Origin: Flavobacteriales bacterium | GTDB lineage: Bacteria; Bacteroidota; Bacteroidia; Flavobacteriales_D; Sanyastnellaceae | Direction: 5' to 3' | Assembly: GCA_030728235.1 (NCBI GenBank) | Contig: JANRAA010000109.1 | Span: forward strand, 1 to 6,239 | Length of the DNA: 6,239 nt | Shown here: positions 1 through 6,239 of the stretch, piece by piece | Layout: each line of letters opens with the position of its first letter | How positions within the stretch are numbered: the stretch's first letter is position 1 | Position numbers and translations under genes: made by a program | The notes under the pieces: generated by a model | Database searches by the model: none | What the model was told of the DNA's origin: nothing | What the model saw: only the letters and a program-made list of their open reading frames with translations

Positions 1-1
1 G

Positions 2-631
2 GAGTTCGACATGGAAATCGTAAAAAGTCATTTGGAGATTTCGGAGCAGACGCTTAAAAATGTGTCGCGTGAAATTCACGACAACCTCGGACAACGTCTC
101 ACCCTCGTATTTCACGGTTTGAAAGAAAACGACGAGACAACAGAAATGAAGGGTGTGCTCAATGAAGTAATCAGTGAACTGAGAGATTTGAGCAGAAGCC
201 TTCATGGCAATTACATCACCGATATGGGACTCGACTTGGCTTTGGAAAGAGAATGTCAACTGGTGCAGTCGGCCTCGAAAATCAATTGCACATACACTCC
301 CCCTGAACACGCAATGAAGCTGAGCCAAGAACAAGAAATCATGCTCTTTCGATGCACACAAGAAATGCTGAACAATGCCGTGAAATACAGCGGCGCTTCT
401 GACATTCAAGTTACACTATCTGTGCTTGAAGACGAAAATCAAACCCGCCTAACTGTTTCCGACAACGGCAGTGGATTTGATCCCAAAAACGTAGTAGAAG
501 GCATTGGTCTCAAAAGTCTGCGCGAACGCGTAGCGTTGCTAAAAGGAAATATTGCTGTAACTTCATCGAACCAAGGAACCTATTTCCAAATAAAATTGAA
601 CCACGCTATAACCGATGGATACCCCAATTAA
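2..631 (+). CDS. Sensor histidine kinase, NarL/DegS-type (HisKA_3 + HATPase_c), probably 5'-truncated by the window edge
   Basis: This is the catalytic part of a two-component sensor kinase that would autophosphorylate on histidine and pass the phosphate to the regulator encoded next to it. Numbering from the ATG at 11, the HisKA_3 phosphoacceptor box is REIHDNLGQ with H23 as the likely phosphorylated residue. A dimerisation helix follows to about residue 65. The HATPase_c domain has the N box at 117-126 (QEMLNNAVKY), the G1 box at 150-157 (SDNGSGFD) and the G2 box at 163-167 (EGIGL). The ATG-initiated protein would be 206 residues, with only 22 residues before the H-box and no sensor domain. 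The frame is open to the left edge (codons GAG TTC GAC at 2-10), so I infer a C-terminal fragment whose sensor region (membrane, PAS or TPR) lies upstream. GGAG at 1-4 could pass as a ribosome site for the ATG at 11, so a short kinase is not excluded. The stop overlaps the next gene. The family call is firm; the start is not. Confidence 0.9.
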   Translation, partial: EFDMEIVKSHLEISEQTLKNVSREIHDNLGQRLTLVFHGLKENDETTEMKGVLNEVISELRDLSRSLHGNYITDMGLDLALERECQLVQSASKINCTYTPPEHAMKLSQEQEIMLFRCTQEMLNNAVKYSGASDIQVTLSVLEDENQTRLTVSDNGSGFDPKNVVEGIGLKSLRERVALLKGNIAVTSSNQGTYFQIKLNHAITDGYPN

Positions 632-1259
632 AGTTGCTATTGCCGACGATCACGACCTCATGCGCAGTGGGTTGGTGCGCCTCATTTCTGAAGGCACGTG
701 TGAGGTAATTGTTGAAGCCAACGGCGGCGACGAACTCATTGATAAGTTGAAGAAAACGAAGGTTGATGTTGTACTTATGGATATCAACATGCCGGGGAGA
801 GATGGAATCGCAACAACAAAATGGATCACTACCAATAAGCCCAATTTGCGGGTGATTGCGCTTACTGCCCTCGATGACGATATTAGTGTAATTCGTATGC
901 TCAAAGCTGGAGCACGCGCTTACCTTCTCAAAAGCGCTTCGCAAGAGGAGTTGATGCGCGCAATACGAGAAGTGCACACTTCGGGTTATCACTTTTCTGA
1001 CTTGGTTTCGAGTAAACTGGTGAAAACGCTTAGCAGCGATGAAGCGCATGCTGAGATCAATGCCGGACTAAGTTTTAGCGACAAAGAATTGGAGTTCATC
1101 AAGTACTTGTGTACTGAAATGACAAACAAGGAAATTGCTGATGCCATGAGCACCTCCCCGCGAACAACAGAGGGATGGAGAAAGATGATCTGCGAGCGAC
1201 TCAATGTGCGAACGCGCGTTGGAATCGTGCTGTTTGCCATGAGAAACAACCTTTCTTGA
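615..1259 (+). CDS. Response regulator, NarL/FixJ family (REC + LuxR-type HTH)
   Basis: This is a 214-residue DNA-binding transcription regulator and the cognate partner of the kinase just upstream. The receiver domain spans about residues 5-120. All activation residues are present: acidic pair D11/D12, phosphoacceptor D56 in LMDINMPGRDG, switch T84, aromatic Y103 and K106 in the LLKSA motif. A linker of about 30 residues leads to a LuxR/GerE-type helix-turn-helix at about 152-212, with NKEIADAMSTSPRT marking the scaffold and recognition helices. Length and order are normal for the family. The ATG at 615 is favoured because the next Met (residue 16) would remove the first strand and the acidic pair. 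The start lies 17 nt inside the kinase gene in another frame, which points to co-transcription and probable translational coupling. The bestrophin gene follows after 12 bp and is a plausible operon-mate or target. No sequence evidence identifies the signal or the regulon. Confidence 0.96.
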   Translation: MDTPIKVAIADDHDLMRSGLVRLISEGTCEVIVEANGGDELIDKLKKTKVDVVLMDINMPGRDGIATTKWITTNKPNLRVIALTALDDDISVIRMLKAGARAYLLKSASQEELMRAIREVHTSGYHFSDLVSSKLVKTLSSDEAHAEINAGLSFSDKELEFIKYLCTEMTNKEIADAMSTSPRTTEGWRKMICERLNVRTRVGIVLFAMRNNLS

Positions 1260-1271
1260 CCGTAATATAAA

Positions 1272-2144
1272 ATGATTAAATACGACCCGAAAAGTTGGTT
1301 CAGCCTCATCTTCGAATTCCACAAAAGCGATACGTTCAGACAAATGTTCTGGGTGCTGCTGCTATTTGCAGGATACACAAGTTTGGTGGTTTATGCTGAG
1401 CTGCATTTCAGTGAATGGTTTACGTTCAAAAGCACAATACTCGTCCACTCTCTGCTTGGTTTCGTCATCGGTTTACTCTTGGTGTTCCGAACAAATACGG
1501 CGTACGAACGTTGGTGGGAAGGCAGAAAAGCATGGGGTCAATTGGTGAACGACTGTAGAAACTTATCGTTGAAGATACACGCCATACTGCCTTCGCAAAA
1601 CACAGAGCAACGCACGTTTTTCGCGACAATGATTGGCAACTACCCTTCGCTTTTAAAAGACCATTTGCGAAACGATGCGTCTGGTAACGACCTCGAGGAG
1701 TGCGCAGGATTTCAGAAATCTGAACTCGATAATATAGATCATAAACCAAATTTTCTTGCATCGAAACTGCACCGCCGCATTCACACGTTGCACCGCGATG
1801 GCGAAATCAATGGTGATCAACTGATACTTATAGACAAAGAACTCAAGTCGCTGACGGATGTCCTTGGTGCTTGCGAACGCATTAAAAACACGCCCATTCC
1901 CTACTCTTACAATATCTTCATCAAAAAATTCATCTTCGCTTACACGCTGACGATGCCGTTTGGTTTGGTGAACGACTTCAACTACTGGGCGATTCCAATT
2001 GCCACCTTTACGCTGTATATTTTCGGCAGTCTGGAGCTGCTGGCAGAAGAAATTGAAGACCCTTTCGGGTCAGATGAGAACGACCTTCCTACCGATATGC
2101 TGGCCATCAAGATCCGTCAGAATGTGAAAGAAATTCTATTGTAA
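1272..2144 (+). CDS. Bestrophin-family ion channel (bacterial bestrophin, YneE/UPF0187-type)
   Basis: This 290-residue inner-membrane protein belongs to the bestrophin family, whose members form pentameric ion channels. Eukaryotic members conduct chloride and bicarbonate; the characterised Klebsiella homologue was reported to favour cations, so selectivity is not predicted here. Membrane segments lie at about residues 25-43, 54-72 and 220-256. Family hallmarks are the strongly conserved block at 73-97 beginning RTNTAYERWWEGRKAWG, PYSYN at 210-214 followed by TMPFGLV at 227-233, and EEIEDPFG at 259-266 near the C terminus. Measured back from the Arg-Trp-Trp motif, F64, L68 and F72 fall on an i, i+4, i+8 face where the hydrophobic pore neck is expected; this is inference. 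Length is typical of bacterial members. The start at 1272 is 12 bp after the response-regulator stop, with only an A/T-rich leader (GTAATATAAA), as is common in Bacteroidota. Position suggests co-transcription with the two-component genes. Confidence 0.95.
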   Translation: MIKYDPKSWFSLIFEFHKSDTFRQMFWVLLLFAGYTSLVVYAELHFSEWFTFKSTILVHSLLGFVIGLLLVFRTNTAYERWWEGRKAWGQLVNDCRNLSLKIHAILPSQNTEQRTFFATMIGNYPSLLKDHLRNDASGNDLEECAGFQKSELDNIDHKPNFLASKLHRRIHTLHRDGEINGDQLILIDKELKSLTDVLGACERIKNTPIPYSYNIFIKKFIFAYTLTMPFGLVNDFNYWAIPIATFTLYIFGSLELLAEEIEDPFGSDENDLPTDMLAIKIRQNVKEILL

Positions 2145-2192
2145 ACCTTTTGTTACAATTTCTCCAAATCAATTCAGCTACCTTTACCGCTG
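2145..2192 (+). other. Short intergenic spacer between the channel and DUF2064 genes
   Basis: This 48-bp A/T-rich spacer separates the bestrophin stop from the DUF2064 start. I see no hairpin followed by a T-run that would act as a terminator. TTTG at 2149-2152 and TACCTTTA at 2179-2186 loosely resemble Bacteroidota promoter boxes (TTTG and TAnnTTTG). However, the second box has a mismatch, their spacing of 26 nt is too wide, and transcription would begin at the start codon. The spacer therefore neither proves nor excludes an operon boundary. Confidence 0.5.
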
Positions 2193-2885
2193 ATGTGTGC
2201 TTCTACCGCAATAGTCGTTTTCGCTGATAGCCCTCTTGTCGATGCCCGCAAGAAGCGCCTCCTCGCGCAAGCATCTATCACTATAAACGCGCGGTTGATG
2301 TCTGCACTGAAAAAACGCACCATCTCTGTCGCTCTCGCTACCGGATACCCTGTTGTTGTCATTGATCACACCCTACAAGTCGGTAAGACTTTCGCGGAGC
2401 GAATCCAAAATGCTTACCGCACGGTGTTCCAAATGGGATTCGAAAAGGCAGTACTAATTGGTACCGATGGATCAACAGATTCCGAAACGCTGAAAAATTC
2501 GGTTTTGGCTTTTGAAAACTCCAACCAATCGAGCGCCATCGCTGCCGATTGTCGTGGAGGTGCCTGGCTCATCGCTCTCAATCGACAGGCTTTTGAAACC
2601 GCTGACCTGAATGGCATCGCATGGCAAACACCTCGGGTGTACGACGATCTGCTAAAATGTCTTGAGGAGGTGCTGCAAATTGAAGCGGTACTAGCCGACT
2701 TCAATAGCAGCTATGACTTGGTGAAAAGCTTCACTGATGGACATGCACAATCATTGCACAGACACATCTCTAAGCTTGTAGTTTCTTTTTCTTTTCTTGC
2801 ACCCCAACACAGGGTTAATACTTTGTTAGAAGATCTTTATATACTGTTAAATGTAGGTTTGAGAGCCCCGCCAACTTTGGTGTAA
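2193..2885 (+). CDS. Divergent DUF2064 / TIGR04282-like (GT-A-fold) protein
   Basis: This 230-residue protein is probably cytoplasmic (no signal peptide) and is related to DUF2064, a GT-A nucleotidyl/glycosyltransferase-like family that includes rSAM/selenodomain-associated transferase 1. The match rests on the order of motifs. IVVFADSP at 7-14 stands for the usual FARxP start. VGKTFAERIQNAY at 63-75 stands for the GxDLGERM region. VLIGTDGS at 87-94 matches the IGSDCP strand, and RGGAWLIAL at 121-129 matches DGGYYLIGL. IAWQTPRV at 142-149 matches the W-S/Q-T motif, and LADFNSSYDL at 167-176 replaces LxDVDTPEDL. Several presumed substrate or metal residues are altered: the Cys of SDC is Gly, the Asp of DGG is Arg, and the second Asp of DVD is Asn. 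A tail of about 50 residues beyond the core contains a hydrophobic stretch and ends in GLRAPPTLV. The ATG at 2193 sits just before the first strand, as expected. It precedes the TonB receptor by 56 bp. Activity is unknown. Confidence 0.72.
   Translation: MCASTAIVVFADSPLVDARKKRLLAQASITINARLMSALKKRTISVALATGYPVVVIDHTLQVGKTFAERIQNAYRTVFQMGFEKAVLIGTDGSTDSETLKNSVLAFENSNQSSAIAADCRGGAWLIALNRQAFETADLNGIAWQTPRVYDDLLKCLEEVLQIEAVLADFNSSYDLVKSFTDGHAQSLHRHISKLVVSFSFLAPQHRVNTLLEDLYILLNVGLRAPPTLV
2854..2861 (+). promoter_or_regulatory. Possible -7 promoter box for the TonB receptor (weak)
   Basis: TAGGTTTG matches exactly the Bacteroidota -7 consensus TAnnTTTG. It lies inside the 3' end of the DUF2064 gene and would give a leader of about 70 nt for the receptor starting at 2942. 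The nearest upstream TTTG (2822-2825) is 28 nt away, further than the usual spacing near 19. A six-base fixed match is expected about once or twice per strand by chance in a window of this size, so this is only a candidate. Confidence 0.2.
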
Positions 2886-2941
2886 CACTGCTCTGCTCCT
2901 GTTTATTAATGGTTTATTATTTCATCTCTAACGTTCTTTAT
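2886..2941 (+). other. A/T-rich leader upstream of the TonB receptor
   Basis: This 56-bp spacer lies between the DUF2064 stop and the chosen receptor start. It contains TTTATTAATGG and TTTATTATTTC, which are A/T-rich but not clear promoter boxes. No stable hairpin or terminator is visible. The alternative ATG at 2909 lies within it. No purine-rich Shine-Dalgarno site precedes either ATG, which is not unusual for Bacteroidota. Confidence 0.5.
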
Positions 2942-5938
2942 ATGAGACATCTCATTACTTTACTCTTCGTTTCTATCGCTTTTCTATCCTTCTCTCAATC
3001 TGACCTCGATGTTCAAGTGCTCAATCTATCCACTTTGGGCGCAGAAACGGGCATAAACGTGGTCGTTGAAAACCCTTCAACAGGATTCATTTCTCAGAAG
3101 ACATCAGACTCAAAAGGGTACGCGCGTTTCGCAATATCCACTGCGGGCACATACTTGGTTTATGCAACTTCAACGGCCGACCGGCAATTGGTTGATACGA
3201 TGTCGGTACAGATACGCTCTCAAGAAGCGGCCTATGTTGCCATCTTGATGTACAACCAGAAAACACTGACTTTGAACGACGCTGTAATATCAGGCCGTCA
3301 AAACCGTGTCACCACCATCAACCGCAGAAATGCAGAGGTTTCAAGTGAACTAACAGCGGCCGAAATACAAACACTTCCGATTGAAGGGCGCGATATTTCT
3401 CGGGCGCTTTTCCGCCTGCCAAACATCACCCAAGCAACAGGTTTCTATCCGGAAGCTCCCAATGTAGCCATCAACGGAGCGAACTCTCTGTTCACAAATT
3501 ATCTGATCGATGGGATGGATAACAACGAGAACTTTTTGGGCGGACAACGCTTTGCCATCCCGATAGGTTTTACAGAGAATATAACGGTACTCACCAACAA
3601 CTATTCACCCGAGTTTGGGCTAACAGCGAACGGCATCATAAATATCACCTCTAAGAGTGGTACGAATACACAAACAGGTGAAGTCTTTTACCTTACAAGG
3701 CCCGGTAGCATTATAGATGCCGAATCGCCATATGCCCAACGTGACCTTTCAGGCAATCAAGTCAAAGATGGGTTTCAACGTCAGCAAGGTGGATTCGGAA
3801 TCGGTGGAGCGATTCGTCCGAATAAAACATTCTATTATGTGAACGCTGAATACACCCGCGACACCAAAGACAATCTTTTAAACTCTCCCGCTGTCGGGGT
3901 CAACACAACGGTGCGAGGTAACAATGAGTTTTTATACCTCTCTGGGCGATTGGATCATCGTTGGAACAACCGCCACCAAAGCATGTTGCGTGTAAACAGC
4001 GGACTGGTGAGCATAGAGCGTCAAGGCGGCGGACTAGACGGCGGTGTCACCTTTCAATCAGCGGGGAACACGCAAGATCGTAACTCATTGAATGTGGCAG
4101 CACGCCACACCATCACAGGAAATAATGTGGTTTCTGAAACGAACTTTCTGTACGGACATTTCTTGTGGGACTATGCTAGTCCGAACAACCCCGACAACCC
4201 AAACGTTACTGTTCTCGGTCCCGACGACCAAGCCGTTGCGGTATTGGGACACCCTGGTTATGTCTTCAAAGAACAAGAGAACACTTTTCAGCTGCAAGAA
4301 AAACTCACCTGGTACCTCGGCAACCACACCCTTAAAGCCGGTGCGCAACTGAAATCGTCTGGATTTGCGCTGTTCGGCGGTGGCAACCCAAATGGAAGCT
4401 ACACTGTGAAGCTCAACCAAACACAACTCGATGCCTTGGCTGCTACAAACCCTGGCGCCGATCTTGGTATAAATCAAATACCTGGCGACGCTGAAGTGCT
4501 GTTTTATGGTGTTGAACTGCGTCCAGAATCGTTCGAAAACCGCCAAAACATCTACAGTCTGTTTGCTGAAGATCAGATAGCCGTGTCGCAAAAACTCAAT
4601 GTGAATGTTGGAATACGCTACGACATTGATGACCTGAGCAAAGGCGGTGGTGACAAGATCGACATGAACAACATCGCACCGCGATTGAGCGCCAACTACC
4701 AAGTGGGCAAACGCAGCACGGTGCGGTTCGGATATGGTTTGTTTTATGAAAAGATCCTTTACGCCGTTTACAGCGATGCTGTTCAGTTTAGCTCAACCAG
4801 CGAAGGATTCAAAGCGCAGATTGCTGAATTGGCCGCACAAGGCATTTTACCGAGTGGGACAAATATTGATGCCGTTACAACAGCCGGAAATGTTGGCGCT
4901 TCCGTTTCAGGGGTGTCATACCTCAACGGTCCTTCAGGCGCTGAACTGCAAGACCAACGCGAAAACATCTTCCAAAATGAGCTGCGGATTTTAAACCCAA
5001 ATGGCTACCAAAATCCTTACTCGCATCAGTTCAACCTCGGATACCAATACCAAGCATCAAACGATGTCTTGTTTTATGTCGACGTAGTGCACAACCAAAG
5101 CTACAACCTCTTCCGCCTGCGTGATTTAAATGCACCTGAAGCCTATAACATCGATCCAGAAAACGTGGTGGTGCGCACCCAAACAGAAGCCGATGCTTCA
5201 CGTCCGATACCAATTAACAGCGACGACAACGGAAACTTCGCTGTAATCAACGGCGATACACTACGTGGCATTTCCCGAAACATCATGATGACCGAAACAG
5301 CTGGCCGCTCACGCTACTGGGCAGCATCGTTCACGTTCAACAAAGCAAAAGGTGCCGACAACTATGCACTGCGCATGGTGTACACCCTTTCACGGTTGGA
5401 GAATAATACTGAAGACATCAACTTCAGGGCGATGGACAACAATAATTTCGACAACGAATGGGGGCCGTCTATCAACGACAGAACACATGTAATAAACACC
5501 TTTTTGACTTACTACCCGTTTAAGCATTTCTCGGCCACTGTGGCTGCTTTGATGCAGAGCGGACAGCCCATCAACCGCATTCCCGACGCGACCTTGTATG
5601 GCACCACCGACCTGAATGGCGATGGCCGATCGTTTGGTGATGCGTATGTGGGCAATAGCGACCGTTCTCCGGGTGAAGAGCGCAACAGCGATCGTTTGCC
5701 TTGGTCAACCACTTTTGATGTGAACCTCGCTTACAACATCCCGATGGGTGGCAACACCATGCTCGGCATCACGGCTTCGGTGTTCAACGCCATGAATGCA
5801 GAAAACTTGAGTGGATACAGCAACAACGCTACACAGAGCAATCAAATACAAGTAGGACCCGCTTCATCTGGTTTGTTGGTTCGCCGCAATGCCGCTCCTC
5901 CACGTCAGTTTCAGTTCGGTTTGCGCTATAGCTTCTAA
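2942..5938 (+). CDS. TonB-dependent outer-membrane receptor with N-terminal carboxypeptidase-regulatory-like domain
   Basis: This 998-residue outer-membrane active transporter would be energised by TonB-ExbBD and would bring a bound ligand into the periplasm. Residues 1-18 form a signal peptide (MRHLITLLFVSIAFLSFS, likely cut before Q19). An Ig-like carboxypeptidase-regulatory domain covers about 20-105. LNDAVISG at 111-118 resembles the LDEVVVTG motif found just before the plug in this phylum. The plug spans about 120-240 and includes LPIEGRDIS, the YLIDGMDNN segment near 185-195, and the closing ITSKSGTN. The rest is a large beta-barrel ending in QFQFGLRYSF with the terminal aromatic expected for BAM-dependent insertion. 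An in-frame ATG at 2909 would add 11 residues (MVYYFISNVLY) before the signal peptide; I chose 2942 because it gives a standard signal peptide. No SusD-like gene follows, so this is not a canonical polysaccharide SusCD pair. A binding lipoprotein starts 2 nt after its stop. The barrel and plug style resembles Oar-like receptors; the ligand is unknown. Confidence 0.95.
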   Translation: MRHLITLLFVSIAFLSFSQSDLDVQVLNLSTLGAETGINVVVENPSTGFISQKTSDSKGYARFAISTAGTYLVYATSTADRQLVDTMSVQIRSQEAAYVAILMYNQKTLTLNDAVISGRQNRVTTINRRNAEVSSELTAAEIQTLPIEGRDISRALFRLPNITQATGFYPEAPNVAINGANSLFTNYLIDGMDNNENFLGGQRFAIPIGFTENITVLTNNYSPEFGLTANGIINITSKSGTNTQTGEVFYLTRPGSIIDAESPYAQRDLSGNQVKDGFQRQQGGFGIGGAIRPNKTFYYVNAEYTRDTKDNLLNSPAVGVNTTVRGNNEFLYLSGRLDHRWNNRHQSMLRVNSGLVSIERQGGGLDGGVTFQSAGNTQDRNSLNVAARHTITGNNVVSETNFLYGHFLWDYASPNNPDNPNVTVLGPDDQAVAVLGHPGYVFKEQENTFQLQEKLTWYLGNHTLKAGAQLKSSGFALFGGGNPNGSYTVKLNQTQLDALAATNPGADLGINQIPGDAEVLFYGVELRPESFENRQNIYSLFAEDQIAVSQKLNVNVGIRYDIDDLSKGGGDKIDMNNIAPRLSANYQVGKRSTVRFGYGLFYEKILYAVYSDAVQFSSTSEGFKAQIAELAAQGILPSGTNIDAVTTAGNVGASVSGVSYLNGPSGAELQDQRENIFQNELRILNPNGYQNPYSHQFNLGYQYQASNDVLFYVDVVHNQSYNLFRLRDLNAPEAYNIDPENVVVRTQTEADASRPIPINSDDNGNFAVINGDTLRGISRNIMMTETAGRSRYWAASFTFNKAKGADNYALRMVYTLSRLENNTEDINFRAMDNNNFDNEWGPSINDRTHVINTFLTYYPFKHFSATVAALMQSGQPINRIPDATLYGTTDLNGDGRSFGDAYVGNSDRSPGEERNSDRLPWSTTFDVNLAYNIPMGGNTMLGITASVFNAMNAENLSGYSNNATQSNQIQVGPASSGLLVRRNAAPPRQFQFGLRYSF
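5609..5626 (+). other. Calcium-loop-like DLNGDG motif within the receptor barrel
   Basis: Receptor residues 890-895 read DLNGDG, with side-chain oxygens at positions 1, 3 and 5 followed by Gly, as in EF-hand or dockerin-type calcium loops. The motif sits in a probable extracellular loop near the C-terminal end of the barrel, followed by RSFGDAYVGNSDR. The pattern is seen directly; calcium binding is inference, and similar loops occur in other receptors of this general type. Confidence 0.35.
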
Positions 5939-5940
5939 TC

Positions 5941-6239
5941 ATGAAACAGGGTTTTCTCATACGCATATCCATCATTTTAATCTGCAGCATCACGCTGGTT
6001 AGTCAAGGGTGCAATGCTCCTTCTCAGCCTGCGGCGGATGTTGATGTGAGGACTTTACCATGGGACTCTGTTTTGGCAAAAGCACGCGGCACAAACGTCC
6101 GCTTGATGATGTGGCAAGGCGACCCAAACATCAATGCGTACATGAATGATTACGTGAAGCCTGAACTTGAAAAAACGTTCGGGGTAAACCTCATCATCGC
6201 GAGCGGACAGGGCAGTCAGGTGGTGTCGACACTCATGGC
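5941..6239 (+). CDS. Periplasmic substrate-binding lipoprotein, YnjB-like (COG4134) ABC transporter component, 3'-truncated by the window
   Basis: Ninety-nine codons of a solute-binding lipoprotein are visible before the window ends. Residues 1-24 form a lipoprotein signal: basic start MKQG, hydrophobic core, and the sequence VSQGC with C24 as the lipidated residue. The Gln at -2 and Ser at -3 are slightly off the usual lipobox. After a short Ser/Pro/Ala linker, LPWDSVLAKARGTNVRLMMW at 39-58 and the following GDPNINAYMNDYVKPELEK and FGVNL resemble the N-terminal lobe of the E. coli YnjB family (a W..I...AKG opening, a MWGG-like strand, then an INxY helix). Such proteins deliver substrate to YnjC/YnjD-type permease and ATPase subunits, which would be expected downstream. 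The YnjB substrate is not established. The ATG lies 2 nt after the receptor stop, which strongly suggests co-transcription and a shared uptake pathway. The lipoprotein call is firm; the YnjB assignment is from recalled pattern only. Confidence 0.78.
   Translation, partial: MKQGFLIRISIILICSITLVSQGCNAPSQPAADVDVRTLPWDSVLAKARGTNVRLMMWQGDPNINAYMNDYVKPELEKTFGVNLIIASGQGSQVVSTLM

Noticed and set aside
606..1049. 147-codon minus-strand open frame opposite the response regulator, with a second at 989-1378
   Set aside because: Both are antisense to intact, motif-complete genes and show no domain-like composition.
2149..2186. TTTG and TACCTTTA as a promoter for the DUF2064 gene
   Set aside because: The spacing of 26 nt is too wide, the second box has a mismatch, and transcription would start at the initiation codon.
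2780..2800. Pyrimidine-rich tract (TTTCTTTTTCTTTTCTT) as a possible terminator T-run
   Set aside because: No stem precedes it, and it encodes an in-frame VSFSFLA stretch of the DUF2064 protein.
4085..4702. 205-codon open frame on the minus strand inside the TonB receptor gene
   Set aside because: It lies wholly antisense to a well-supported barrel-coding region. Its product has no recognisable motif, and no separate promoter or translation signal is visible.
2942..5938. SusC-type glycan receptor of a polysaccharide utilisation locus
   Set aside because: No SusD-like lipoprotein follows; the next gene resembles an ABC solute-binding protein, and no glycoside hydrolase or sulfatase is present in the window.
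1..6239. Mobile element, CRISPR array, tRNA or phage-defence cassette
   Set aside because: Reading through found no direct-repeat arrays, terminal inverted repeats, transposase or nuclease motifs or cloverleaf-like segments. The dense single-strand gene order looks like ordinary chromosomal operons.

Overview
The window is a densely packed, single-strand stretch of a Bacteroidota chromosome, most likely from a Flavobacteriales-like or related aquatic lineage. The evidence is protein style rather than a marker gene. It carries a NarL-type kinase/regulator pair with the HTH sequence style usual in this phylum, a large TonB-dependent receptor with a carboxypeptidase-regulatory-like N-terminal domain and an LNDAVISG motif, a DUF2064 protein, AT-rich spacers and no clear Shine-Dalgarno sites. 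Base composition looks mid-40s percent G+C by eye. All six genes lie on the + strand, and about 98% of the window is coding. I found no RNA genes, insertion sequences, CRISPR arrays or convincing terminators.

Positions 1-2144, signalling plus channel. The C-terminal half of a HisKA_3/HATPase_c histidine kinase (cut by the window edge or starting at 11) overlaps by 17 nt a NarL/FixJ response regulator. Only 12 bp later comes a bacterial bestrophin-family channel. The spacing suggests one transcript, so the channel may be a co-expressed output or partner of the two-component system.

Positions 2193-6239, probable envelope uptake locus. After a 48-bp gap comes a divergent DUF2064 (GT-A-like, TIGR04282/selenodomain-type) protein with several family motif residues changed. 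A 56-bp spacer leads to a 998-residue TonB-dependent receptor. Two bases after its stop begins a lipoprotein resembling the solute-binding protein of the YnjB (COG4134) ABC system, cut by the window end. The order suggests import across the outer membrane by the receptor, capture by the lipoprotein, and ABC transport encoded beyond the window. The substrate cannot be told from this sequence, and the role of the DUF2064 protein is unknown.

No clearly unprecedented system is visible. The most interesting points are the pairing of a TonB receptor with a YnjB-like binding lipoprotein behind an atypical DUF2064 gene, and the bestrophin directly behind a two-component system.
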